The notes: a model not told the origin generated them from the sequence alone. A stretch of 64,000 bases of DNA from Artocarpus heterophyllus (GCA_025403435.1 CM046342.1:16990519-17054518); one strand, 5' to 3'; shown: positions 48,936-62,400, counted from the stretch's first letter. Program-made: numbers and translations.

Positions 48936-49418
48936 GGGTTAATTGCATAACTATATCTCTTAGTTTTAATTATTTTTTAATTCATCTCTCTATTTTTTAA
49001 AAAATTATAAAGGTATTTTTTGAATTTAAAAAACTTATTTTAATTTTATTCTTCGCGGAATTTCTAGACAAAAAGACATGAAGATAAGACAAGGATAAAT
49101 TAGACAAAATTTGTTTCTGAAATGTATTTTTTCTTGAGAAAAATTTTAAAAAATATTTTAACATTTTAAAAGCCATAAAACTCAAGATTTTTTTTAAAAA
49201 AAATTGACTTTTTGTTTTAGGATTTTTTATTTTTAATCTATAAAATATTTTTCATAACTATTTAAGGATAGATATATTATCTTGCCAAATTTTTTCTATT
49301 CATAAAAATGAAATTGAAATAATTATTTTAAATTCGTAATATAGATTTGTAGTTTTTAGAAATAAAAAAAAAAGATTAAGAAACATTAAAAATATGAGGT
49401 ATAATTATATAATTAACC
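48936..49418. mobile_element. MITE family A, copy 1 (483 bp)
   Basis: It starts GGGTTAATTGCATAACTATA and ends with the complement of GGTTAATTATATAATTATAC. The arms are over 70 bp long. The same family occurs at 56050-56473, with shared inner words such as TTGAATTTAAAAAACTT. The 9-mers next to it (ATTCTAGAA and ATTCTATAG) are only loosely alike. Confidence 0.65.
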
Positions 49419-51533
49419 ATTCTATAGGAATACATTTACTTTTGCTAAATGAAGTTTTATACTAAAAATAAATTGTAATTAAGTAAAAAAAATCTAAATT
49501 TTAAATAGATAACAAAAAAATCAAGTATCACAAGTACAATATAAATTTGGATAAATTATTCAGACGGTCTCTAACCTTTGTGAAAAGAACGAATTGGTTC
49601 CCAATCTTTTTTTTTATTTTATTTAACTAGGTCTAAACTTTTCATTTATGTGCAAAAGGACGAAAGTAACTGACGAACACTAAATTGGACGCCATGTCGG
49701 GAGCACACATAGTCAACTGTCACCAAAAATACAAAATTATCCTCGTAGTGGGGATGCTTAAACAATTCAAGGTGAAAAAAGAACCTCTAAACATTTCGGT
49801 TAAAAAAAAAACTCTCTAAAACTCTCTCCTTTCTCTCATCTTCTCTTTAAACTCCAATCTCTCTTTAAATTCCTCCAGATTTTCATGATTGTGAAGGTAG
49901 ATTGAAGATGACCTTTGGTGTTTTCCATCGACGATAAATGCCGATTTGGAGGTGTAAAGGCCTGGGTCAGCCCCTGTACAACAAGCAAGGATTAAAAAAA
50001 TCGATATTTTTGCTGATATTTCAAGAAGATTTCCGTATTTTGGAAGTACTGTTATGGAAATAGGAGTGCAATATTCTTTTTATAGAATATTCATAAATTT
50101 ACATGAAAATGTCTTCAAATATCGATATTTTGATGGAAATATCGATTTTCATAAAAAATATAATGTTAAATAATCAAATATTGAGAAATTTTATGGAAAT
50201 TTAATTAATCATCACACCTTTCACATATAGTGTAAAGCAGCGTTACTTTTGGTAAGAAGATCCACTTTTCATGGGTCCTTTTTTCGACTTTACTTGTGCT
50301 TATTTCTCTACAAATTATAAATGTGCACAGTTCTGATCACTTGTATAGTTTAAATCTCAACCCACAGTTTATTCGCCAAATAGGATTTTTTGACGCTAAA
50401 GTTGATCAACCACTTAATATGGACTAAAATCAATCTTAAATGCCTTTCTAAACTTTAATCTAAACTTAAATCATATACTTCCCACCCTTGTGTTAGCAAC
50501 ACTTAATTGTTAGAGAACTACGATTTTGATCTCAATTCACTAATCCATAGTCTCGGAAGAAAGCTTTGAATTATTCAATAATGTTTTTTTTACTAAAGTG
50601 CGTAACCAAATTGAACTAGCATCAATCTTAAACTATTTTACTAATTGCATAAAACCCAATCTTGACTTTTCCTGCACTTATCTCAGAAATGACAAAATCT
50701 TTAACAATATAAATTCCCAAGTCCAGATAGCATATTTTACCGAAAATGCTATTTGCGTAACTTCAACTTTTGGCTAATAGGCAATTAAGGAAATTTTGTT
50801 TATTAGAGTGTTTCTTAGAACATTATTAACACAAAATCTTATATAGCAAATTTTCAAGTTAATTTACGGTTTGCATTTTCCTCCACCTAGAATAATCAAC
50901 AGAATTATTTTGCTTTGAAGAGATATAAAATCTAAATTTAGTATTTAATATAAAATTTTTTAAATTTATCTTATAATTCCATAAATTCTCCAATCATAGA
51001 ACGTATAGATGGAAATTTTGAAGAAAAATCCCAACATAATATTTAAATTTCAATGTTTAATTTCTAGGGTTTTGTTAGTCATCACTATGACTATCCAAGT
51101 TTGTTGCACTTGTAACATCAATGTCTTGATGTTTACTAACATAAGACTTTCCAATTGAGAGTTACTTAATGTCGTTTAACTGTGTTAGCTTGTTTATCTA
51201 TACACTGCATTAGCAATACTATACTTGAAATTCTTATCTTTTGAATTTTAGGTTACTTGAAATTCTTATCTTTTGAATTTTAGGTTTCTTGTTGACAAAC
51301 TCCCTTTGTTTTGACTTTGAGATGGAATGTTTTTTTATCTAAAACTAGTTTCTAATATTTTCTCATAACACTTAGAGGTACTATATACTATCAAATTTTG
51401 TCTAATTATAAAATCATGAAATTTAAGCTAAAATTTTATTAATGTTTATGTACAATAAGCGTTCGAAATTTCAAGAAAAACATTTGCTTAATTACTTGAA
51501 TTCTATTAGATATAACTAATCAAGTGCTTAACT
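49419..51533. other. Repeat-rich AT DNA, no gene seen
   Basis: 49990-50200 has repeated ATCGATATTT-type words. 50590-50900 aligns in the same orientation with 63555-63870 (shared AATCTTGACTTTTCCTGCA / AACTTGACTTTTTTTTGCA and ATTAGAGTGTTTCTT), so both are copies of one repeat, probably an LTR or transposon remnant. A 30-bp tandem duplication (TTACTTGAAATTCTTATC) is at about 51221-51282. Confidence 0.5.
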
Positions 51534-52141
51534 TGTTAGACATGTATGCTCTAAGGAGTAAAAATGTAATATGTTTTTGGAGACATTTTTATCAATAAAG
51601 AATTTATTCATTTATATATACCAAATATTGTCCTCTTTACGTTCATATTCGTTGAATGTATGATAAGCAAACAGTAGTCTGAGACTGTCAGTCTAAACCT
51701 TAAGAGTTGGGCATATGATGGGATGATTATGCGGTAGACACGACTTTTAAGGTGATGGTCTAAAATATATGATCCGCAATCGAGGGAATAAAGTTGGGCG
51801 CTTTATTCATGTAAAGATTGTTATGTTGTCTATATCCCTTTTGGGAGATGGTTTGTCTTGGCCATCGGAGTTGGACTCCGTGAATAGAAACATTGGCGCG
51901 TTGTCATAGGTGACGATGTGTTGGATCGGGACATAAAGTGAATTGATTTGGATTAATAATTCTGTCTTGGCAAATCGATTCACTTTAGACAGTCGTTTGT
52001 ATTGTATCTTAATCCTGAGATGAATAATGGGCCCGTTGTCTCGACTTGTGTCTTTTGATGTACCAATGGGTGACTCCCACATCTCTATAGTGGCATGCAT
52101 GCCGGTACGTTGGAGGCATGACTCTTGATAGCGTAGACTTG

Positions 52142-52405
52142 TTATTCATAGATATGGAATCCATAGCTCCTCTTTAGGAGTAATGATATCCTCTTATATG
52201 CGTTGTCCTGTAATTGGAAAACTGGAGCGCTCAACCATTTGGATACATAGGTGTAACCGAATGGTATACTATCTTTGGATGGTAAGTTTTCTAATGGTGA
52301 GACAATGGAACGTAAGATAAAAATAATCGGGAAGGTAAGACAGAACTTGTCCTTAAGCCGATTATGGATGATCATATGGGGATGCGATACACTATGATAT
52401 GTCAT
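52142..52405 (-). other. 87-codon antisense ORF in solo LTR
   Basis: Same frame and length as the ORF at 4322-4585 of the other LTR copy: MTYHSV start, GFHIYE end, about eleven residue differences. No domain recognised. Confidence 0.3.
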
Positions 52406-52916
52406 GGAGACTTAGCTACACGAGCTTCGTAATTCTATAAAGTTCGAGAGTGCAGCTCCAAGCTTTTAGTGGAGTAGCGTTGGAGTTGATAATTGTGAAA
52501 TGTATATCTGGGATATTGGGTTTCATAGTTATCATGAGCTTGAACTTTATAGGTCCATTTTGGTCCCCTTTGCTAGCTCACAAAATCCTGTAACGACACG
52601 GCGTGCTTTTCCAATAATTGGTGACTTATGTCGGATTTATCAGATTGGTTTAAAATTTATAAGAATCAAATAATTCATGTCTGTTTATCGGTTGAATTAA
52701 TTTTGTAAGAAATTAGTTCAAGATGAACTTGTTGAATTATGGCGTTCGGATAAACTTGTAGAATTATTTGAATTGATTTATTTTCTTAGAGATTATCTTG
52801 ATAGAGTTTGTTTTGATCAGATATCTTTTCTATTGGGCTATTTGAATCAAAACTGAGACTTTATCCTTTAGAATCTCGGGTGGAAAATAAAAGATTCGCG
52901 GAGATTTTTTCTCGGC

Positions 52917-52997
52917 AGTTCGGCCTGCCGATCAGAAAGTTCGGCCTGCCGAACTGGCCAGTTCGGCCTGCCTATCTCACAGTTCGGCATGCCGACC
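52917..52997. repeat. Phased array of four palindromic motifs in solo LTR
   Basis: Copies start at 52917, 52938, 52960 and 52981 (steps 21, 22, 21). The second, AGTTCGGCCTGCCGAACT, is a perfect dyad with 8-base arms and a 2-base centre. The array ends about 118 bases before the TATA box at 53115. Confidence 0.85.
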
Positions 52998-53114
52998 GCG
53001 ACAGCTAAGATTACGCGTTTTTCACGCGTATCTTATCAGATATTGATTCGAACTTGATTCTGTTTCGATTTTTGAGACCTAATCTGATATGGACTGACCC
53101 CAAGGACCAATAGG

Positions 53115-53123
53115 TATAAAAAG
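53115..53123 (+). promoter_or_regulatory. TATA box of solo copia LTR
   Basis: TATAAAAAG lies downstream of the palindrome array, in the place equivalent to the TATA box in the other LTR copy. Confidence 0.6.
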
Positions 53124-54564
53124 GGAGTGAGTCTAATGATTTACTCAGATCAATTTGAGAGATTAAGAGTGATACTCTTCTAGTGAGCATCTGAAAACTC
53201 CCTGAGAGCTTTTGTTCACAAATCACGAACACTAGCTTTGGGTTCTCTCTATTGGTTGGAAGGAGAGTCACCGGTGGAAGAGCTGTACGTGTGAGCCCAC
53301 ACTCACTCCGGTTGTGGATAGAGAATAGCAAAGAAGACCAGTTGGTTGAGGCTCTTCTGGAACGTTACTTCTCTACACAGGTCGCGGAGGTTCTTCGGCA
53401 CACTGAGGTTAGTAAGATCTGTTTAATTTATACATATAACATGTCATACTTGTATTTTGGAAAATACTCTGATGAAAATTTTAAAAATTCCGCTGCGCAC
53501 TTTGTTTCCAACATAACTATCATACTGAAATCCTGCTCGGACTGTTAAAGATATATTAACTTGCCTCCTGTCAACTATTTTTCTAAACTTCTATACTCTT
53601 TCATAATCATTCAGCTTATTATCTACTATCTTGGTGTAACGGCCCTACTTACGTAGACGTTATTTAACTTCATAACCTTAATATTGAAACATATTTTAAC
53701 ATAAGGTGTTTAGATTTGCAAAATGTTTTTTAAACAATTTTTATTCCAGTTGAATTTAAAACATAATAATAATTTCTTGAAACTTATTATTTTAAAACTA
53801 ACGCAATAATACCTTGTTAAAACTTATTCTTTTCAAACTAGCATAGTAATTTCTTAAAAATTATTCTTTTAATAACTCTCTTAAGTTAAAAAACTTTCAA
53901 AAAATATCTAAATTTTAATATCGTTATAATTTCTTACCAGAAAATTTAGGTATATTTGTTGCATTTTCTGTTACAACATTTATATATATTTTAAAGTCTT
54001 AACCCCCTTTTTAAACTGAGGTCGTATGACTATAACCTCGGTCTCTAGAGCATATTGGTGTAATGGTACTCAATTATTCATACATACATAATTTATAAAA
54101 GAAAACATGTTGTGTAAAATACATTTTGTGTGAGCAATATCTATTTCTATCTTCACTATTCGTCTATCGCTCTCCACTACCCATCAAGTGTTACTAATCT
54201 TACCTACAACATGAACATACTTAAATGAGCTTTTGCTCAACAAGTAGGAAGTTAAACTCTTAAAACAAAATTTAAAATCATCTAATAAGATGTGTATGAA
54301 CATTTTATGCTTGCTTATTGATTTGTTTTATGCTTAATTACTTAAGTCTTCTCTTATCTTATTAATTGAGCCCAGGTGATCATACTGGCTACGTGCAATC
54401 CTCAAGAAGTTAGGGCTTTATGAGTTCCTAACGACTCCAAGATCTTAAACTATATTGAACTAACTGAAGCCTCTCCTTAAGTCTAGAGGTTAGTACAACA
54501 CCCTTAACTTGTCTTATTAGTTTTACTTGCGTTTATTATGTGTACATAATATAACAAGGTACTA

Positions 54565-56017
54565 TGTTTTAGGGGAAATCTTCATCGTGGAAAGACCATC
54601 TATAAATAGGCTAAAATGGCTACCGAGAAGGCCAATCATCAAAATGGCTGACCTTAGGCTAAAAAACAAACGGTTGACCTCAGGTTGAGAACCATATGGT
54701 CAAAGAGGCCAAGTAATAGACGACCAACCTCAGGCTGAGTACTAAATGGTCTACTTTAGGCTGAATACTAAATGACCAACCTCAGGTTGGGGGCTATACG
54801 ACTGAGGAGGCCAAGTACTAAATGGCTAACCTCATGCCGAGTACAAGCAGCCGACCTTAAGATGAGAACCATATGGCCAAAGAGGCCAAGTACTAAATGG
54901 CTAGCCTAAGGTTGAGTACAAACGGCCGACCTTAAGTCAAGAACCATATGGTTAAAGAGGCCAAGAACTAAATGGCCAACCTCAGGCTAACCTTAGGCCA
55001 AAGGCCAAATGGTTGACCTTAGGCCAAGAACCAAAATGTTGACCTTAGGCTGAGAACCATATGGCCAAAGAGGCTAAAAACTAAACAACTGACCTCATGC
55101 AGGTATTAAACAGCCAACCTTAGGCTGAGAACCATATGGCCGAAAAGGCTAAGTACTAAACAGTCGACCTTAAGCTAAGTATAAATGGCCGACCTTATGC
55201 CGAATACTAAATGGCTGACCTTAGGACAAGAAGAAAATGACTGACCTCAGGCTGAGAACCATATGGTTGAAAAGGCCAAGCACTAAATAGTCGACCTCAG
55301 GCTAAGTACTAAACAACCAACCTCAAGTTGAGTACTAAATGGCTGATCTTAGGCTGAGAATCAAATGGTCGACCTCAAGCCATGAACTAAATAGTTGACC
55401 TTAGGCCGATAACTAAACAGTTAACCTTAGGTTGAGAACCAAATGGCTGACCTTAAGCTGAGAATCAAATTGCCAACCTTAGGCCAAGGACTTTATGGTC
55501 GAAGAGGCCAAGAACTAAATAGCGGACCTCACGCCGAGAACCAAATGGGCGACCTTAGGGTTGATACTAAAGGGCCGACCAAGCCTAAGTGACCAACCTA
55601 GATACCACTCTGGTCGAGTTAATACTCACCCCTAGGGGGAGCATCCCACTACTAGGATCTTGACACTTGTCACTCAGACCAAGGGTTCTGCAAATTATAC
55701 ATCCGAGTCACAGGCCAAACCCAGTCCATACTCGGATTCAAGCTAAACTTTATAAAAAAGAGCATGAACTTGATCACAAAAGTACGGGCACTCTTCCATT
55801 ACCTACTCCACCTCTCACTTTGCTCTTCTAAGTAAGAACGCTATCTTGAGTGTTGGTGTACCCTTGGCAAATACTAAATCGACGTCCTTTTACTCGAAGG
55901 CTTTCTCTTCTCTTGTAGTCTTGCAGATTCGACCAGACTAGGAGGAGCTAGGCAAAACAATGAACCCGACCACCATGTGTCCTACACGCGGTGTTATGCT
56001 GATCTAAGGCATCAACA
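54565..56017 (+). repeat. Nested solo LTR (1453 bp), gypsy type, with minisatellite and TSD
   Basis: It starts TGTTTTAGGGG and ends GGCATCAACA, with TACTA on both sides (54560-54564 and 56018-56022), a perfect 5-bp duplication. The 3' end is similar in layout to the Tat LTR at 25100-25201 (CAGGTGCACC-like, GAGCTAG, ATCAACA), so I assign it to a Tat-like family. About 0.95 kb is a minisatellite. Confidence 0.9.
54610..55600 (+). repeat. Minisatellite, about 30 degenerate copies
   Basis: The core GGCYGACCTYAGGCYGAG recurs about thirty times with spacers such as AACCATATGGCC and AGTACTAAAT. The units are near 22-28 bp, with some longer ones including AAAGAGGCCAAG. Tandem repeats within LTRs are known for Tat-lineage elements. 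Confidence 0.85.
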
Positions 56018-56049
56018 TACTACATAACACCCTATACCATATATTATAA

Positions 56050-56473
56050 GGGTTAATTACATAATTGTACCTCTTAATTGTAATTATTTCTCAATTTTTC
56101 TTTTGGTTCTCAGAAACTACAAATGTATCATTGAAATTTTTAAAACTTATTTTAATTTTATTTCTATAAATAGAAAAAAATTAGGCAAAACAAAACATAA
56201 AATTTCAAAAATAGATTTTAAGTTTTATGACTTTTTAAATTTTAAAATATATATTTTAAATTTTTCTCAAGAAGAAACCTATATTTTATAAACAAATTAG
56301 GTTTAGTCAAGGGTATTTTAATCTCATCTTCGTGTTTTTAAGTCAAAAAAGTTTGCAAGGGATAAAAATTGAAACAAGTTTTTTAAATTCAAAAGATACT
56401 TTTGTAGTTTTTGAAAAAAGAGAGACAAATTGAGAAATAATAAAAACTAGGAGATATAGTTATATAATTAACC
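56050..56473. mobile_element. MITE family A, copy 2, nested in LTR
   Basis: The left end GGGTTAATTACATAATTGTA and the complement of the right end (GGTTAATTATATAACTATAT) form long inverted arms of about 70 bp. The flanks TATATTATAA (56040-56049) and TATATCATAA (56474-56483) are a 10-bp duplication with one change. The length of the duplication fits a Mutator-derived MITE. Confidence 0.72.
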
Positions 56474-58760
56474 TATATCATAAACGTGCTTAACTAAAAG
56501 TGAGTATACAGTGTACCTTAATACAACATACATTACATATCATATATAACATAACAAGATACAAATACAACATATCTTAACTAAGTAAGTATGACATAAA
56601 AAATATGACAAGATATAACACTAAACGTGTATCTCATAATTTTAGAAATCATGTAAAAATATCTTGAAAACTATTCATATTATATGTGAGATTCCTACTT
56701 ACCTGTTTTCCTAAAGTAAGGTTCTCTACTCACCAAGATTTCCTATATATCCTCTACGGACAAATTATCTATAGAAACACCCGTTGTGAGTATAAGAATA
56801 ACTTATCTTATGCTATTTAAGTTTTATCATAATTGTAAGGATTTTAATCTTTTCCTAGAGGGTAATTTTTGTTCTATGTCAAAGAAACTTAAAAATTACT
56901 ATTTTAATTTAAGGATCATTTGATTAAGTCCTCATAATTTAGGTTTCCTTACTTGCCTTTAATAATTTGTGCTAAGATTGATAATTAATTGATTTAGATA
57001 ATTAATTAATTATTATATCATTATCTAAGTCTATATAATTTTAATTAACTAATTTAATAATCATGTAACTTTATGGTTCATGAACTAAGTTCCAAATGAC
57101 CATTTTTTAATTCATTTACTGGGCTCGTAATTGGGTTAAGACCTATTAAGCCTAAAAACATTCCTAAGGCGTTCTATATAAATATTGTATAGTTGAAACT
57201 TTGACCCGAGAGGGTTTTTGGACTAGTATGGGTATTGGGCCTGTGTCTAGCATTGTAATACTAAGACTTTAGCGTATTAGGTTTCACAATATCCGTTTTA
57301 ACATTCATTTGAAAATGATTCAGTTATGTGGAAACTATATTCATAAAATTTAAATTTCGTATTAAAAATCATTATTTGAAAATAGCATCCGAAATGGTAA
57401 AATAGTAAACTGTAGGCTCGTATAGTTTTTTAAGTACTACAATTTCTTTGTTAATCATAAAATATAATTCTGTCATTAAATGGGCGTTTGTTTGCAAAAT
57501 TAGTACTGAGAGGTACTTTTTTGGTTAGTTTTAAAAATTACTGTAAAAGTTCATGTTAAAGAAAATTTTTTTAAAAGTTTTTCCACATGAAAATTTCTTA
57601 TTTATTTAACAAAGCTTAAAATTTTTATGTTTATAAAAAAAATCCAGTTTATAGTCTTTAGCATATTGATTTTTGGTAGTTTTCACAAACTTTTTCAAAT
57701 GAGAAGTTTTGACTATTTTTATTAATCTAATTTAAAGTCTATTTTACATATAGATTCATACAAAATTTTCTTCACGAAATTTCTTTATTTCATCGAAAAC
57801 TAAAACTTTTATGTTTTGTAAAAATTATGATTCAGACTTTTCGGAGATAGTTTTCGTTAAAAAGCCAAAAACTGCATTTTACCGATAAAAATGGACAACT
57901 AGTTTTAAAGTTCTTTATTTTGCTGAGATCTAAAATTTTTGTTTGTGAAAATTATAATTCAGCCTCGAAATGGCCTGAAAGTTTGAAAAACTATGGCAGC
58001 TCTTTTTGACAATTTTTGAATAGTTTTAAAAAACTATCGATAACTATATTTTAGAGGTAGAATTTAAAAAAGTTTTCTTCACGAAAGTTGTCCATCTCAT
58101 CGAAATCTAAAAGTTTTGTGTTTGACAAAAATTGTTATTCAAACTTAAAGTAGCCTGAACCAGCCAGAACAATAGCTGTCTTTGAAGAACAGTTTATGGA
58201 CAGTTACAAAACTATTTTGGGCAGTATTGAAATAAACTACTAGGAAAACCGACTTAGAGTTAAAACTGTGTTTTTTACAGTCATAGAGTTTTGTTCAAAA
58301 TATCAAAACTTAAAAACTTTGTATGCAAGAAAAGTTTGAAATCAGACTTTAAGGCTTTCATTTTTGTGATCAAATTTAGTATAATTTTTTTCCTACAACA
58401 CCAAACATGGCAAAACCCAAACTAAACATGCATAACCTAACCTTTTATAACAATATACATGTAAAACCATACTAACCAACACACATAGAGATTATTACAA
58501 ATTATTTTTGTAATGAACAAAAAAATCCAAAAAAATTAATAGGTATAATTAATTAAAGATTTTTCCATAACTACACAATTAATTTATAAAAAAGTACAAG
58601 TTTAAATTTATAAACACAAATTCCTATAAGAATTATGAGAAATGCTTATAAGGGGACACGAAGATTTAAGTAAATAGTTGACGACAGTCAATTCATTTTT
58701 AACGGTTCAAGTAGACTTGTCACACGAACGATTACACTAGAAAGAATTCGTAGGGTTACA

Positions 58761-59490
58761 GCTAAAATATCCATGATTCTATAATAGAATAAATGCGGTA
58801 ATAAATAGTACTATTAAGCAATATGAGAAGCTATAAGAATTCAAATCAGGGTTAGAAACCTTCAGTAATGTTTAGAAAATTCACAAGTTCAAATCATAAC
58901 TTAAATCACGATTTATGATTATGAATTTTTTTGATTAACATGTATTTAGAAAGTCTTGATAACTATAATATTTTAATAATAAATAGTGTAAAGAGTTACA
59001 TAATTTTATGTACTCCTTGCATGAAACACATAACAAATGTGATGTTATAATAATACATTTGGATAATTAAAAATAATTATTCAGTATGTTAAACTAAGGT
59101 TTTATGATTTTATAACCTTATGTTAAAGTAAAGATTTTTACATGAGTCTCAATTAGAATATCTAAAATGAGATTAATTGATAAAAAGGAATTTCCAACTC
59201 AGTATAATTATATGAAATTCTTACATGATGTCAGTTCAGACCAATTTTGATCAACGGCTCAATATCATAAATCAAAAATGGGGAGCATAATATTCATGAA
59301 TGCAAGATCAATCTCAATTTTCATGAGATCACAAGGCATGACAAGAATTTTCTAAGTCATAAAAATTATTAAAAATTCAAGAATTCATGATATCGTATAC
59401 ATTGACAATTAATTATTTACAAATGTAAATAATTATATGAAATTAGTAATGATGAAGATGATGATGATGATAACAAGAATAACAACCTTA
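58761..59490. other. AT-rich, no gene seen
   Basis: It lies between two oppositely oriented LTR-like repeats and may belong to the start of the second. No motif recognised. Confidence 0.4.
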
Positions 59491-62400
59491 ATGGAGTCCA
59501 CAAGCATTGCATGGGCCTTTTTATGGCTTTGCAATATCACAATCAGATTAATTTTAAATCCGTAATGTGATTAAGGAAAGTTAAAAAAAAATCCATAGAT
59601 TGGACATGGACCCATGAACGGTTTTTCACGATGAACAGTTCAAATCATCCTGCAAAGCATGAAATTGTGCAAAAGTTTAGAATTTGAATTAAATTGACTT
59701 ACAGATAGTCAATCTAATTTACAAAATTTTTATAAACAACAAGCATTATTTTTATGATAAAATTAGAAGTTAAAAAAGTGTTTTCATATTAAGTATAAAA
59801 ATATAGCTAATGAAAGAAGAAAATTATAAATATATGTTTTATCTATTATTTAGCGTTTAAAATTTTAAAATTTACCAAAGATTATTTTGATCAAAGAAAT
59901 TGAATTTTAATATTTGATCAAAGTTTGTGAATACAAAATATCATTCTTAGAACAGAAAATGGTGAAAATAGTTAATTACCGATTTTGAAGACATAATTGT
60001 CAAATTTTTTTACTTTAAGACAAAATCATTAAATCCATAAAGTAAAAATAAATCCATGAAAATGATTCTATGACAATATGGAGGTTTTAGTAAGGTAATA
60101 ATATAGTATGAAAATTAGAATTTTTTTAACTATTTGTAGAAAGGCTAACAATATTACAGTTTTAAAAGTATAGTTATGCTTACAGAAAATTTCAATGTTT
60201 AGAGATAAAAAATTTGATCAACCAGACAATGACACAGAATAGATTTCATGAAACCACAAAGATGTCCATAAATATATGTGAACAAAAAAAAAAAATTAGC
60301 TTTCACTTTCTCTCTCTACCCCCTTTCTCCCTTAACTCTGGTGAAGATTTTGGTGCCGGTTTTCAAAAACTCATGCACCAACGGATAGATCACGACGAGC
60401 CAAGTTCAACGACATGTTGTGCCACCATCAACTCCAGTGGAATAGACCACATTTGGCGGTCAAATTTTTTGAAAACCCGCTAATTTTTCGATGAGATATC
60501 TTCGACGTCTGGCACTCGATTGACATGATTTTTGTTCCTACATAACCATCTTGACAAAGAGAACATTATCCATGATGTTCCACCTTAATAACGAGAGCCC
60601 GGCCTATGTACCCCCACCGTGCACCATCGTGCCTCCATAGAGCATTGCCATGCCGGAGGAAGTGGTCGACACCACCCAACCTAATCATTTCAAAGGGATG
60701 CGACAATGAAGTTCCTTTCAAAATCTGAGCTATTTTGCCAAAACTCCATTGGAAGGTGCTGTGGCCCAAGTCGTCCTGACGATCCATGCCACAGCAAGGC
60801 ACATTACTGATGCCATTGGACCTAGAAGTTGACATGGAATGTGTTCTAGCTGCCAATTTCATGACCCCGTAACTCTAAATCGGAGTCCCAATTTTGCCGG
60901 CATGCTTTGCCATGTGAAGCTTTGACTTTGCAAAATTCGATGTCATAGCCTTAAATTTACTAAGGCAAAATGTTCAAATAAGATTAGGAACAAAACCCCT
61001 CAATCAATTTCAAGTTTTCATCACCATAATATGGAGATCAGAGTCCTCTTATTTCTGCCATTGTCGGGTCTTCAACACACGTAGTTGGAGGCCAAATTGG
61101 GAGAAATTGACGACAATTAACCCCGAAGGTTAAAAAATGGTAAGAGCTAAAGTTGTAGCTCTAGCCAACAACCGGAGCCGTCGTACAAGTCGCCATACAC
61201 CACCAGGGGTGGTAAGTTTTTGATGAGGCTTGGGTGTTGTGATCCCAACCTCTTATCGTGATCTGAGACCACCTCTTAACTTGTTTGATGTTTTGGACGC
61301 AATTGTGCCCTTCGTTCGAGCTAATTCCACTTCGTTTGAACTCATGCGGTACTGGCTCAAGGCAAGACAAACTACAGTAATGGAGTCCAAACTATAGAAC
61401 TAGTGAGAAACAATTGGATTCGCTTAGCTTGGAATCTAAGTAAGAAGAATCTCGCCTACAGTATGAACAGTTTCAAAATAAAATATTTTACATGCTTCAT
61501 AAAAAAATTGTAGAATAAATGATTAGTGATATGTTATGTCATGCTATATGTGATATGTTGAGTCATATTATGATGACAATTTTTATGTTATGTTATAACA
61601 TGTATTGTTATGTATGATTATGTCACATGTGGTATGTGATGTATGCAGCATTAAAATATAACGCTGAGTCAATTTCAACTAAGCATGTTTATATTGTATG
61701 ATATGTGTTGCTATGTAGTAATATATCATACTACATGCACAAAATAAATTAAGTGAAACTAATACGATAAGTTAAGGGTATCGTATAAGCCTCTCGACTC
61801 ATGGGAAGGCATTGACTCAATTTAGCACAATTTATGATATCGGTGTTGTTGGGGACCTTGCAAATCTTAACTTCCTGAGGACCGCGTGCAGCCGTTATGA
61901 TCACCCAGACCCAATCAGTAAAATAAGTTAAAGCTGAAATAATTAAACATAAAACAAGTCGATAAGCAAGCATAAAATGTTAATGCATGTTTTTCTGAAA
62001 TGATTTTATTTATGTTTTGCGAGTTTATTTTCCTACTTGTTGAGCATAAGCTCATTTAAGTATGTTCATGTCATAGGAAAAGAAGCTGACAGCAACATTT
62101 GATGGACAATGATGAACGGCGGATGAATGGTAGAGATAAGAATGGATATCACTTACGTAAAAATGTAATTTTTGCATTTATTATTTTATTAATATATGTA
62201 CATATAAATAATTAAATAATATTACGCAAATATGTTTTAGAACCCGAGATGTAATTTATACAATCTCAACTTAGAAAAGTTTAAGATTTAAAATGTTGTT
62301 TCGGATCATATAACAAATATATGTAAATATTCAAGTAGGAAAGTTTTAAGAAAATTTAATTTTAGAAATATTTTTAAAAGTTTATTTTAATTTAAGAAAA

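Larger units (their letters stand above)
51534..53513 (+). repeat. Solo copia LTR (1980 bp) with perfect TSD
   Basis: It starts TGTTAGACATG and ends TTTCCAACA. TAACT lies on both sides (51529-51533 and 53514-53518), a perfect 5-bp target duplication. It is full-length relative to the LTR at 3156-5197. No internal region remains, so LTR-LTR recombination removed it. It contains the best-preserved palindrome array, a TATA box, and the antisense 87-codon ORF (52142-52405). Confidence 0.95.
53635..58760 (-). repeat. Chromovirus-type LTR, interrupted by two insertions
   Basis: On the minus strand it starts TGTAACCCTACGAATTC (58760) and ends AGTAGGGCCGTTACA (53635). The end resembles the chromovirus LTR end at 16700. 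Without the nested solo LTR (54565-56017) and MITE (56050-56473) it is about 3.2 kb. Parts align in reverse complement with 61420-62804. The flanking 5-mers CTTGG and GCTAA do not match, so it may be a solo LTR with rearranged flanks. No coding sequence; the inside repeats AAATCTAAAA / TTCATCGAAA words. Confidence 0.65.

Noticed and set aside
54610..55600. CRISPR-like array
   Set aside because: The repeats are degenerate and spacers are themselves related. It is a minisatellite within a plant LTR.
60214..61370. Several 60-98-codon ORFs that might be genes
   Set aside because: They sit in LTR-like repeat DNA on both strands, have no domain, and the homologous copy at 25202-25445 does not keep them.
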